From Sweltsa coloradensis (taxonomy: Eukaryota > Arthropoda > Insecta > Plecoptera > Chloroperlidae), in assembly GCA_024449915.1 (NCBI GenBank), contig JAMZAV010001447.1, forward strand, positions 1 through 64,000: 64,000 nucleotides of DNA, given 5' to 3'. Both the position numbers and the translations under genes were made by a program. The notes below the pieces were generated by a model. It was not told the DNA's origin, ran no database searches, and worked only from the letters and a program-made list of their open reading frames with translations. Shown here one piece after another: positions 11,714 to 24,300 of this stretch (its first letter is position 1; every line of letters starts with the position of its first letter).

Positions 11714-12451
11714 CACATCTCATTGTTTCCGTGCGTAGTGAAGGAAAATGGATCAATGACTTTAAAATAGCGAGCCTTCCGCGGTGACACATATGATTAG
11801 GGCAGTGATGTGAAGCATATGGCACTGAAAAAGTGGGTTTGAGTCCCTCATCAGGCATGGGTGTTTTGTGATTGTCCTTCACCGTTATCTATCACTACTC
11901 ATTGTTTCGAATAGCAATATTGCATTAATAGAGACATTAAGCAACAAAAAAAAGTCGCTTTTCATTATTCATTATTAATGTAGTGAAGTGAATAATAATG
12001 TGATGAATAAAGAAGAATAATAAAAATAATACAGCAATGGATAATGATGATGATGAATAAAAGTACTAAAAATAATAAAATAACTACTGAAATTCAGAAA
12101 TCCGGTGAACAGGAATTGATACCGGCAATGAATGTGAGCCTGAATTTGTGACAAGTGAATCTGCAAGCGTGTTTATTTCAAGCTCAGTTTAAAAAGATAA
12201 GTGTGAACAGGAAAGGATGTAGGCCTATGAAACAAATATCTTAAAATTAAGTTTATATTGGGCTGGCGAGGCACACTCTTAAAATCCCTGTGTGTTGTAT
12301 GTTATGAAACATTTGACAAATTAATGATGCCATACAGCCTTAAAAGTTTTGAAGACTTTAAGGAATGCACGCTGAACTTTCTGCTTGCAATCAATGTTTC
12401 CGATAATTAATTAAAAGTGATGCTATTGACACAAAAAACAATGTCTTTGGG

Positions 12452-12452
<1 letters not shown>

Positions 12453-12491
<39 letters not shown>
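12453..12491 (+). repeat. Poly(G) tract of 39
   Basis: Uninterrupted G run. Its true length is uncertain, because homopolymers of this size are commonly mis-sized. Confidence 0.9.
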
Positions 12492-12492
<1 letters not shown>

Positions 12493-12581
12493 AGTCTGCC
12501 CGTACGCTGACCTCCCATCTATTGGTCCGCAAATGCGTCAAGTATGAGAAACACTGAAATTGAAGAACAACTGTTATGAAT

Positions 12582-12922
12582 TAGGGATGGGACGGTGTAA
12601 ACGTGTAGGCTACATGTTTTTAGGGTGTACACTGTACACGTTTACTGTTTGTGTTTAGCTCTAAAAACAACAATAAACACGTGAAGTGTTATGTTGTGTG
12701 TGACCGACCATTGGCTGCCCAAGCTGAGGTCTATACCCCTTGTATTTACTGTGATTGCTGTTGCACATTAAGCAATCTTCGTAGGTTGGCCACTACCAAA
12801 CGTAAGATACAAATTTTTTTAAGCCAATCAAAAACATACATGTGTAGAGTGTAAACATGTACACATGCTGATAGCCAAGATTGCACACGTTATGGAAAGT
12901 ACACACATTTACCCATTCCTAT
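12582..12922. mobile_element. Short hAT-like element with 8-bp TSD
   Basis: Left end TAGGGATGGG...GTGTA; the right end reversed reads TAGGAATGGG...GTGTG. Both flanks read TTATGAAT (12574-12581 and 12923-12930). The interior is rich in GTACAC/GTGTAC. Confidence 0.65.
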
Positions 12923-13089
12923 TTATGAATGATGGAGAGGGTAGCATTGGGGTAATTTTATCACACTAACAATTTCCCAAAAAACAAAACAGATTCAATT
13001 GAAGCCATACAAAATAAATATGTAGGGGTAGGCCCTATGTAACTCTGCACTTATACCGATTACATTTATAATTATGTAATATATTACAA

Positions 13090-13913
13090 CAGGGCTGCCA
13101 CTGACATTTAAAAAAAATCCTGTTGGAGGACATTAAAAATCCGCAAAAATCCGTGAAAAGTCTAAAAACGTTAATTTCATTGATCAAACTATGAAAATGG
13201 CTAAATGTTATGTTTATATTTGTTACCATCATAACCTAAAAGTTGCTAGGGCCTAGGCCTATGCACAGACGAGAATAAATGAGCCAGAAACGCCCGTGGT
13301 TGCTTTAATTAAGATTGCATAAAAATGTAAAATGTTACTTATTTACAGAAAATCTGTTTTAAATCTGACCTGGTTAAAAAATGCCTAGGCCTAGGCCTAG
13401 CCCCTAGCCCTAGCCGCCTAGGCTAGGCCCTAGGAATGTTGCATCACAATTTTGACCTAGGCCCATGTGTTGTGTTTATTAATAACATTGCAGTCTTGCA
13501 GAACTTGTTAATAACATTTTAATCATATACCAATTCTATTTTTCACGTTTATGATCACATAATCCAAACTTTATAAACAAAAACGAAAGAAAACAATTTT
13601 GTAGGCTCCAATCTTCATTGTTTGTTCATGGCTCCTCCCACTCCCAAAAGCAAGCAGAAGCAGTTCCTACAATGTCTAGGAGTCTAGGACTTGGCTCCGC
13701 CCTTGCTCCTCCCCCTATCGAAAGTCGAATCGATTATCGCCCCGCCTTCAATGTTTACAATCGAAATTAGCCCGCGCAGATTCAAATATACGAAAATAAG
13801 CATAGAAAACGTAATTAACGAAATATCCGTAAATAAGACTAAAAATCCGTTTATCCGTTTTGCACCCTAAATATCCGTAAAAACGGATAAAATCCGTTAA
13901 AACGGCAGCCCTG
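13090..13913. mobile_element. hAT element copy 1 (CAGGGCTGCC family), 8-bp TSD
   Basis: Termini CAGGGCTGCC and GGCAGCCCTG. The TSD TATTACAA is exact at 13082-13089 and 13914-13921. Subterminal AAATCCG/CGGATAAAATCCG repeats. It is collinear with 18401-19236 over its whole length and contains a run of GGCCTAGG motifs at 13384-13435. No transposase frame. Confidence 0.9.
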
Positions 13914-15045
13914 TATTACAATCTTATCACACCTTTTCCCCAAAATGTGTCTAGCTGGAGAACTAAAACAAAAACAAAACAAAATTGTCCTGCTTCATTG
14001 TTTGTCACAAATGATTAAAATCTTATGTATTTCAAGGTTTATTGCCTTGGAATGCTCAGGATAGATCACTAAATCCTGATTCCTTTAAATTAGACTAAAC
14101 CGTCATCATTCTTCTCACATTTTATCTTTTATTATGTACACATATTTGGTTCTTTTGGTACAGTATCACCTAGTCCGAGTTATAACATAGGCCTCATTCT
14201 AAGGATCACATTATTTGAAACAAATTATTATAATTTAATATTTATTTAATTTTTGTAAAAATACCACTTAGCTATATCTATGACCTCAGCCTCACTTAAA
14301 CATATCTTTATATTCGTACTGTTTTTTCATCAAGGCACTCAATGTTGTGTTTTGGTATCACATCGTAAATAATCGTAATACTCTAAAAACCATTTCTTGT
14401 GTCACTATACAGACGTATTTTGGAGGCCTCAGATATTCAGGCACATAAACAAACCATACACGTCACATTGTTTCAGCATATTATGAACTCAACTTTATTT
14501 TTGGTATTATACCTTGTAAGTAACTGCAATACTTTAAAGATCACGGTTCATGTAACAAATAATTGAAATTGTCGATGCTTTGGAGGTTTTATTACAATAT
14601 AAAAATAGTCCTAGGGCATCATGTAACACCCATTTGATACCCATTATTATTGTTTTTTTAAACACTTTAAGCACTCAGTTTATATTTTAATGCTCCATTT
14701 AAAAATCTCTTTACCGACTAAAAATCAGTAGGGCCTACTGTTTGTGACAACAGATTAAAACCATTGATGTTTTGAAGGATTTACTGTAGGCCTACAAGCC
14801 TAGGCCATAACCTAGGCCTCAGCATCCAAACAAGGCAAACAATTTTTCTTCTTGGTTTCACCTTTTATAAACCTTCATATTTTCAAGTTTGGTCTCTGAT
14901 TACATTACGTCCTAATTATCGTTTGAATAAAATCGTTGATGTTTTTGAGTAAGCTATTAGTACAGACCTAGGCATTGCCTATATTCGTACTGCAGTATTT
15001 GGTTTTCACAACGTTTCACTAATTGTGTCTATTTTGTTTCCAGGT
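13914..15045. other. Downstream flank of the ABCG gene
   Basis: AT-rich with GGCCTA motifs; no second gene seen. On the minus strand this follows the stop codon of the ABCG gene and should hold its 3' UTR. No convincing poly(A) site can be chosen by eye. Confidence 0.4.
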
Positions 15046-15387
15046 TTAGCTAACGATTCGCCTCCTGAGCGCGACGAAGAAGAGTATCCTGAAGACTAGA
15101 AGCATCCCGCACAGTTCTAGGATCTCCGACCAGACGGACCTCTCCTCCAGGTCGGCCATCCGAAGCAGGACCTTGGGGTTCTGGAAGTGGCAGTAGACGT
15201 CGTCGCAGTCGAGCTCCTGCCGGTCCATCCCAAACACCGAGATCACCAGCGCCACCACCGCGCATCGCATGAAGCTCAGTTTCAGGATGAGTTTCACCAC
15301 CAGCGGAACGTGACGAGCGAAATCAAAGCCGTAGACCGCAAAGCCGAGGAACGGGGCCAGGCAAGACGGGCCCACAGCGGATCCGTT
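15046..15387 (-). CDS. ABCG1/4-like: ABCG terminal exon: TM5-TM6, extracellular loop, stop
   Basis: The acceptor ctgcttcag precedes AACGGATCC (plus strand 15387 downward), phase 0. The product starts [12 protein letters not shown] and has [21 protein letters not shown] and [11 protein letters not shown]. These correspond to the ABCG1/4 pieces VGP...P, the Y.RYGFEG.ILSIYGLDR.DL segment and CHFQ. A last hydrophobic stretch, [20 protein letters not shown], forms TM6, followed by VS and TAA at 15046-15048. The length (113 residues) is normal for the family. Tyrosine and glycine residues of the RYGFEG motif are replaced by RCAVVA, a clear divergence from vertebrate ABCG1. Confidence 0.85.
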   Translation of the reverse strand, partial: NGSAVGPSCLAPFLGFAVYGFDFARHVPLVVKLILKLSFMRCAVVALVISVFGMDRQELDCDDVYCHFQNPKVLLRMADLEERSVWSEILELCGMLLVFRILFFVALRRRIVS

Positions 15388-18300
15388 CTGAAGCAGACAG
15401 GTGGAAGCGTTAGGGAGGTACACTCAGTGAGGGTAAGTTCCAGAAAAAAGGAACTTTTAAAAGCTAAACGTAGAAAGAGAATCTTGTGTTCCTGGAATGT
15501 TAAAAGTTTGTTTAGAGGAGAAATTATGGTGTACTAAAGGATTTACCGGTAAGTCCCAACCTTATTTTGATAATGGGGTCGGTCTACAATTACAACCCAG
15601 TATGTACTAACTACTAAGTATTAGGGGTGCCCAACGATATGAAAATCCATTATCGATATCGGAAACAAAATGGCCAGACAATATCGATATATATCGATAT
15701 TTTCCCTCCAATTTTTGAATATAGTTTTCATGGCAGTTCCCCCAACATGTGCGTCTTCCCATCGCCACGCCCACTGTACGACGGCAGTTCGGACCGTGCC
15801 GTGCTTAGCCGCACCGGGCCGCGACCGTGCCGTGCCGAGTGCACTCTCAGCAGACGACGCGATGTCGAGTGGATACTGCTGAATTACTCGATGCCGAAGC
15901 TACATAAAACCACATTTTTTCATTTTTTACGCGTTTTTAACGCAATTTTGGTACTTTAAAATATTGCGATGTAGAAAACAAATATCATATCAAATTTTTT
16001 TGTGTGTATCGACTATCGATATATATCGATATCGATGGGCAACCTTGCTAAGTATTGAACCGGCTGATTTACACAATATATCTTTATCCATCCCGCTGGC
16101 AAATAAATTTATTTATTTTATTTAGAACAGCCGTCTACATTTGTCACTCATGTTAGACCACAATTAGCATAAAAGATGAAGAATATATAGTATTTTGTTC
16201 AGAAAATAAAATACCTATTTTTATCAAAGATAATTGAGTTTTTATTTAATTTAACCAACCATCAGAGGCAGGTATTCACGGTAAAAACAAAATTTTCACC
16301 GCTAAAGACCGTAAATGATAAATAATTTTTAACACCAATTCAACGCTTTTGGTCAGAACAAAACCAAAGATGCAAATAAGTTCCACCACAAATACGTGCC
16401 CCTGAATTTTCATAACTACCTTTTATTGTAATCTGCAATTCTTTTACAAGGTTCCACACCCAAAATTTAAAAAAAAAATTGGGGGAGAGAGAGAGATATA
16501 GAGCTAAATGTTGAATTATTTTCACCACCAATTCACCGCTTTTGGGTACAATAAAAACGAAAATTGACTTTTATTTTCACCCCAAATACCTGCTTCTGCA
16601 ACCATTATATTATTTATTTTACACTTACAGCCTACACTCTACAGTGGCCCCTTATTTGAAATTTCATGAGCCTCTAAAATTCCCAGTTTGAATTCGGCCC
16701 TACCGGTTAATGAAATTATCGTTTAAGTTTGGCACCCAATGCTTTTGCAGCGACTTCATCACTAGTTTAAGTTCCTTAAATAAATATATCTTTTTACTTG
16801 AACTTATTTACTTGGCTGTAGTAGGTAGTAGGTACTGCCATACCGGTATTCATTAACTTCACAATGCTGCCTAGATCAATATCCAAAAAGCTGGACAAAG
16901 TAATGTTTAGTAGTAGGTTATATTTACAATAAGTAAGGTGACCAGACGTACCGGTTTGACCGGTACAGTACCGTTTTCAGAACACTTGTACCGGTGTCCC
17001 GAGAGACTCATTAAAATGACGTACCGGTATTTGTACCGGTTTGCAATTTTGGAGGGGAAGTGTCCCGGTATTCTGTCAACTGTACCGTGTAGAAGGATGA
17101 ATATTTTACTAAAAAAAATACACTCCTCTGATAAACACTAACAATAATAACATTGAATTAGTTCTTCCACTTCCAAGAATATAATTCATTTTCTCTAGGG
17201 GTGTGAGAGTATTATTCAATGAATTTGGTGGAGGTGCCGGGTAGCCTATAGCAAATTCGCCAGAATTCGTAAATATGGTGGAGGTGCCGGATTGCGCGCG
17301 GAGTGTGAAAACATAAAAATCGTTGCTTGGCATTACACTTACCACACCCTGAATATACATAATACTTAAACTCAGTATTTTCATACAAATTTGTTGGCAC
17401 AAATAACTAATTGTTGTCACTATTATGTTTGTATCAACATTTTCATGTAATACCACTTGCTACTGAATTACAGTAAGATCTCTCTTATCCGAGTTGGATG
17501 AGACCGGGGGCACCTCGGATTTGCGAAAAACTCGGATGGCGCGGATCAATTGTTTATTTGCTCTCGTAGCATAGCCTGATGTGGTAAAATGATATATGAC
17601 ACATGTAATGGATAAAGGAACATAAAATACACACGATACACTTCATACAGGGTATACTAAATGATTTAATAGCTTGTAATTCAAGCTCACGAACACACGT
17701 ACACAATTAGGCCTACATGTCGTAATAAAAACGTATGTCTAGGCCTAGGCCTAGGCCTAAACTCGACGCAGTAGGCCTAGGCCTACAATGCAAACATAGG
17801 CCTAGGCCTAGCTCTCTTTCTCATGTGGGAAAACCTCTCACTACTATGCCCGCGCTGAAGCTCACGACGCAAGATAAGTCTGGGAAAGAAATAAGATAAG
17901 CCCAGGAATAACAATTCAATGCGTCGTGATTACGAATTTCGTGAATCGGTTGAAACATGATTGCATCTAGTTCCACAACGACCATCTTTGAACAGCTGTG
18001 TGTGAGATGGCTGGATCGTATGCGCACGCGCAGGCGCGCGACGCACACTGACCTCTATATGCTCAGTGGGTGGCACTGACGCTTACCGGCGATGCGCCCG
18101 ACGCACACTGACCACTGAACTCTATACGCTCAGTACACTGATGCACACTGCTCGAAAGTCGAGATATATCGCCGATCTATCTTCTTTGCACTCACTCGTA
18201 AGGCATGCCTACAAATGTATGCGAGTACATTTAAAAAAGTGCGGCGCGGCGTCTGTAATTATTTTTATGTTTTATTTACGTATTTAAAACTTAAATTTTT

Positions 18301-21300
18301 TTTTTTTTTTTTTTTTTTTTTGGCGGCTCGGTTAACACGGAACATCGGATAAGAGGAGATCGGATAAGAGAGATCTTACTGTATATGTCATAGCCTAGCC
18401 CAGGGCTGCCACTGATATTTTTTTCAAATCCTGTATGAGGACGTTAAATATCCGCAAATATCCGTGAAAAGTCTAAAAACGTTGATTTCATTGATCAAAC
18501 TATGAAAATGGATAAATGTGATGTTTATATTTGTTACCATCTTAACCTAAAAGTTGCCAAGGGCCTAGGCCTATGCACAGATGAGAAGAAAGGAGCCAGA
18601 AACGCCCGTGGTTGCTTTAATTAAGATTGCATAAAAATTTAAAATGTTATTTATTTACAGAAACTCCATTTTAAACATTAAAATAATATTTTCTGACCTG
18701 GTTAAAAAATTCTAGGCCTAGCCCTAGGCCCTATGAATGTTGCATCACAATTTTGACCTAGGCCTAGCCTAGGTAGGCCCATGTGTTGTGTTCTATAATA
18801 ACATTGCAGAACTTGATAATAACATTTTAATCATATACCCCTACTAATTCTATTTTTCACTTTTAATATCACATAATCCAAACTTTATAAACAAAAACAA
18901 AAGAAAACAATTTTGTAGTTGTAGGCTCTTGGCTGTTCAATTTAACTTGCATCCTCCCCAAAAGCAACTGCTTGGCTGTTTCCTTGCTGTTTCTCAATGG
19001 AAGCAGTTCCTACACATCTGGACACGGCTCCGCCCATGCTCCGCCCCCACAAAGTCAAAATCGTTTATCGCCCCGCCTTCAATGTTTACAATCGAAATTC
19101 CCGCGCGATTCAAAATACAAAAATAAAAAAAAAACGAAAATAAAAAAATATCCTAAAAAAGACAAAAAAACCCTTTTATCCTTTTGCACCCTTTAAATTC
19201 CTAAAACGGATAAAATCCGTTAAAACGGCAGCCCTGGCCTAGCCTAATAAATTTGGCTTGAAAATTAAAATGATCTGGGTAGTGTGAGATTACTTTTTTA
19301 AATCAAAAAGATGTTACTTTTTTCACTTTGGACCCAAACATTTAGACTATCATAAAAAAAATTATATTGAACATATCCTTACCAAAATTATAAGCAGTAA
19401 AGATGCCATAACGTTGTAAAAAAGGTTTTTACAGCCTGAAACATAGTCTAAGATGAAAAGACAAAATTTTGGTGGTTTTAAAAACTTCCCCAAAATAGTA
19501 GCTAAAAAATCAAACCCCAAAACATTACCAAAAACATCCAAAACATAGTGTAAACATATCACCCTTCGCTAAAACATAGTCAAATAAAGTTTGAAGTATC
19601 TCCCCCAAAACATTACCAAAACATCGCTAAAACAAAGTGAAACATAGTCACAAAATTTTCGCTAAAAACATGTCAAATAATAGTTGAAAGAATTACCCCA
19701 AAACCCATTCCCCCAAATCATCGCTAAACATTGCATTTTCATCGTTCGCACATTGCAAAAACATAGTAAAAATATTAAAAATACCATCTTGAAACACCGT
19801 GGAAAATCGGGGAAAACATATCTATAACCAAAGTAGTAAAAACATCATAAAAAGGTAGTTTGCGGTAGTATATCCTCCCCAGAACAATTATGTAATCATA
19901 GCCAGGACTTTTTTTTAAACATTTAAAAAGGGAAAGGGATTATTTTCAAAATAATCAGTTTTGTGAACTAGTCAAAATTTTAAACTAAAACTATAACTGT
20001 GAGTTTAATTCACATTTTATAATAATATATGGTTTAATTTTAGATTTCAAATTTTACTGTTTATTTTTTTATTTTTTAATAAAAATTTTTCACATTCAAT
20101 TTTCATAGAATTATTAATAAAGCTGCTTTTGACTATTTAGTACCAAGATGGATACTTTTTGTAAAAAATTTTTTTGTTGCTGTTGCTTTTCCTGACTTCT
20201 TCGGAGAAACCTGTCATTGTATTCCATACGCATATTGGCCCAAATATGAAGTATTTTTTACTGTTCACTAAGTGAAAAATTATTGTTTTATGCTAAAAAC
20301 CACCCCCTATGGCCTAGGTGTGGCTTACACACCCCACAGGGCCCCCCAAAAAGCTAGGCCTAGGCTATGCAAAATTTTGGGGGAAAGTGTTTTAAAATTT
20401 GTATACCCAAATTTTAAAAAAGATTACAGATTTTAGGCCCTCCCCTAAGTGTAGGGCCTATAGCCCCCCTAGGCATGGGCCTAGCTAGCCCTACCCATTA
20501 TTGGTTGGGGGGGGTTGGGGGGGGAGCGTAGAGTTGGGCCCCTAGCCTGGCCCGTATAGGCGTGGGCCTAGCCTAGGGGATACACAAAAGTTTTGTGAAA
20601 ACTAAATGTGTTTGCCTAGTATTGGGCTAATTTTTGGGGAAATAATGAGTGAGTAGAAATTCTAAGCCTAGGGCCTATAGTAGCATAAAGGGATTTGGAC
20701 TTGGACAACCCTAAAGGCCGAGCACAATTGCCCGGAAACGACAACGAGAACGAAACGAGAAGGGGAAGAAAGTTGAATCACATGTTAACTTACGACACGA
20801 TGCACAATAAAGCTTCCCGTTCCCGGGCGTTCCCGTATCCCGGCAACGAAAAGGGGGAACATCACCAATTTTTAACTTTCCTAATTTCCCGTTCCTACGT
20901 TACCGCCCCAAACAAATCAAGATGTGCACGTCCTAAAACTATTTTACAGTGTTTGAAGGTTTTCGCGAGAAATTTGCGAAAAAAATTAAATAAACATGAG
21001 CGGAATAAAAAATAAAAAAATAAACTAACACATTTATTATTTGATTTTTTCCCGTGGGTTTTCCTTCAGGGGCTGTTGTGCATCGAACCCTTAACGTTGC
21101 GTTTTCCCCGTTCTCGTTCTCGTTCCCGTTCTCGTTACCGGGAAATTTGTGATGGGCCTTAGAACAAAATTGGGCCCCGCGTGAAATTCTATAAGTTTGT
21201 TACCTATGGAGATATCAATCGCTATCCCCGGCACGTTAGCATCAATTTTGGTTCCCCCGAGTCTGTCAAAATAAAAACGATGTTGTTACGGTAGCATTTA

Positions 21301-24300
21301 ATAAGGGAGGCCCCAGGTGAGAAAGGAAGGTGACACACGCAAACCACTCTATTAAAATGTCAATTCGAATTTGATTATAGGCACCACAATAAAAAATTAT
21401 TATGACATATGGTGCAGGGGCCCATGTTTCTTTTTTTAAATAAAAGAAACATTGGCAGAAGTCTTTAAAAATGTAAAAAATGCTTATTGCCAAATTTCAA
21501 AGCTTTTACTTTCCTCAACCATGCCTCAACCCAACTCGCCCAAAAACCTAGTCTGTGTAGGAATGTACAAGTACCCATTTCTAAGCGCCACCCCTCTGTA
21601 GGCCTACGCTTTATTTTGGTTAAGCTTTTTTTGGGTTTGCACTTTGAATTTTTTTGGGAAATTTTTTTTTTAAAAAATCAATATAAATTGTGTAGGGTAG
21701 CCTTGTGGAAAAAATTAACTATTATGGTTGAAAAATGTAAACATGAAAATTTGGGTAGCGAATTTAGTTTTCAAATGATTAGGTAGGTCAAGGAAAAAGT
21801 GGGTTATAAATTAGGTTATTGTGTCCGTCTACCAAAATATAAAAAAATATCACACGTACTAAAGCTTTTTTAAAAATTTAGGACTGGCCCACTGGAATAT
21901 GCCTAATACTTTCATGAAAATAATTTTGACCTAAAAATACCCCTTTAAGCTACAATGGAAAAAATAGGGCCCTAGTTTTTCAGAAATTTAAACATTTTTT
22001 GGAGATGCAAAATGTTTGTTATGACACTGTTTTTGTTGTTGTCGGTTTTTAAGGCCACAAGCATACCCTAGTGTTTTCACCCCAGATTTACGGACCCCAA
22101 CCGAGCCAACCCCTTTCCGGCCTTGACCCAATCACTGCCGTATCGCTTCCACAAAAAAATATTCGGTGAAAGTTTCACTTTTTTTTTAAAGTCGTGATAT
22201 CGCAATGTTTCGATATCATAACCCAAAAAGAATCCGTTGCCATTCTCACTGGGAAAATTAACTCACTGTCAAATCGTGACTTTGTGAGAGAAACAGAATA
22301 AAGGGGCCCCAAGGGGGTCCCGGGCCCCAGCCTACTGTCATGCTGCTAAGGCTAGCTCTGAAAAAAATGTTTTTTTTTCAGATGCCCACCAGTAGCGTTT
22401 CCAGTTCTTCGATAGATATCTTCCGATTTAACACCAAGGTCCACAAATTGGCGTCGAGTTGAAAAAAAGCTTAGGCCTAGGCCTATTTTCCGTGAAAGTG
22501 CAAATTTTCATTCGAACTTTTCTTGCACCTTGTTAAATTTTTCCTATTGCTTTAAAAATGGGGTCAAAAAATTGAAAGTTATTTTAAAAAAAAATTGCAT
22601 TTTAATTATCACTTTGGCCTATAATTTCTTAATTTTTCTGGCACCACCAAATTTTATAAGATTTTTTTTCCCATACCATTCAATCCCGCATTTTTTTTTT
22701 TTTGTGCTGTAGCCAAAAAGCAATTCTTGTGATAAAAATGAAAATGAATCTTTGTTTTGATATACCCCAAAAAATTTCATTGGTTGTGTTTGTTACAAAA
22801 TTCAAAATTTTTTTTTCCACAAATAATGCCTCTGCTATAGTCATTGACTTGTTTCAACTAGGTAATGACTACCTTTTGACCTTTTGGAGTGTCTTCAAAG
22901 GGGAGGAACACGTAAAATGTCGCCAATAGTCGTCGACTATTTTTAACTAGGTAATGACTACCTTTTTACGACTTTTGGATATTTTTATGAAAGAGCAGGG
23001 AACATCGTAAAATAGGCCATTAGTCTTTGAAAAATATTTAACTAGTAGACATCACATATCTGTTGTGTATTGGGACTGTTATTTTTAAAATCAAACGATG
23101 TATTTGGGTATTTTTAAAAGGTAGCTTTTAAAAATAGTTTATTGACTAGGTTCCGAACTAAATTTTAGTAAGGGGTTGTAAAAAAAAATAAAAAAAGAGT
23201 AATAGTGAAAAATTTAAAAACAGGAAAAGGAATCGGACTCAAATTGGATTTTTTTAGAGATATTTTATTACTCAGATTCGATCAAAAAAAAAAAATCAGG
23301 ATTTGTAACCCCTAATTTTTTCAGTCATTATTTGCTTGATTTTGTTTTTAGTTAAAGAAAAATCAAAAATTATTTATGCAACTGACTACCTTTTTTATTA
23401 ATTAATACCCCCCTTAATTTTTTGTTTTAAAGACAAAAAATGGTTTTAAAAATTAAATCATGCATATTATACAAAATTTAATTCATTTCAATTATCTGTT
23501 TATTATTATTGATTAGGGGCTTTAGTATGATGCCCTCATCAAAACATTTTCGCATTTTTTTCTGCTGAAAACTTGAATTTTATTTGTACATCTTTTTAAA
23601 CCACAAGATTTGGACACAAAAATGTACACATAAAAACATTTTTAATTCTATTTTTCTTGTCGAAAGCGGTTTTTTGGGGATTTGACGCAAATTACTCGGG
23701 GAAAAAGGCTTTAGCGGGTGGGGTCTACCCAGACCTCGAAATAGTCCATGGAGTACAAAGAACATAATATGTTCTTCATAAAAGTTACTTACACTGTAGT
23801 AGTCCCGGTTTGTAAATTTCAAAATATGGTCCCCTTAACAATAACCCGAGAGTAGTCGCGTGTGGTCTTTTAGACCGACTTTTTTTTTTTCAACAGTTGG
23901 TATTTGCACATGTGAGCATGCGTGGCTTGTCTAGTTCCGCATACCTTCCCAAAATAGATTTGTGAAGCCAGTGTGAAATACGCGATTCAGTTTTCTGCAG
24001 AACTTCATCTAAGATGAGAGGTCCTGTTTGGTTGCTCGGTCGGGGAGGCAAAAATATGCATACTCAATCACTATTATGAGACATGTATTTTGTTATTGTA
24101 GGTTGATTATTCTTCAACATACAGTGTTGGCATAATATTACTGTCTTGGTTTACTAATAATACGAACTACAGGGTGTTTCAAAACATATTTTTATACCTT
24201 TTTGTAGGTTTGCTACTTTTCTGTGTTTGATTGATTTATTGATTGATTATTTATTGATTATTGATTGACAATTGATTAATATAACCAGGTATGCTGTTAC

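Noticed and set aside
15187..15537. Plus-strand open frame of 116 codons opposite the last ABCG exon
   Set aside because: It is antisense of the conserved TM5-TM6 coding exon.
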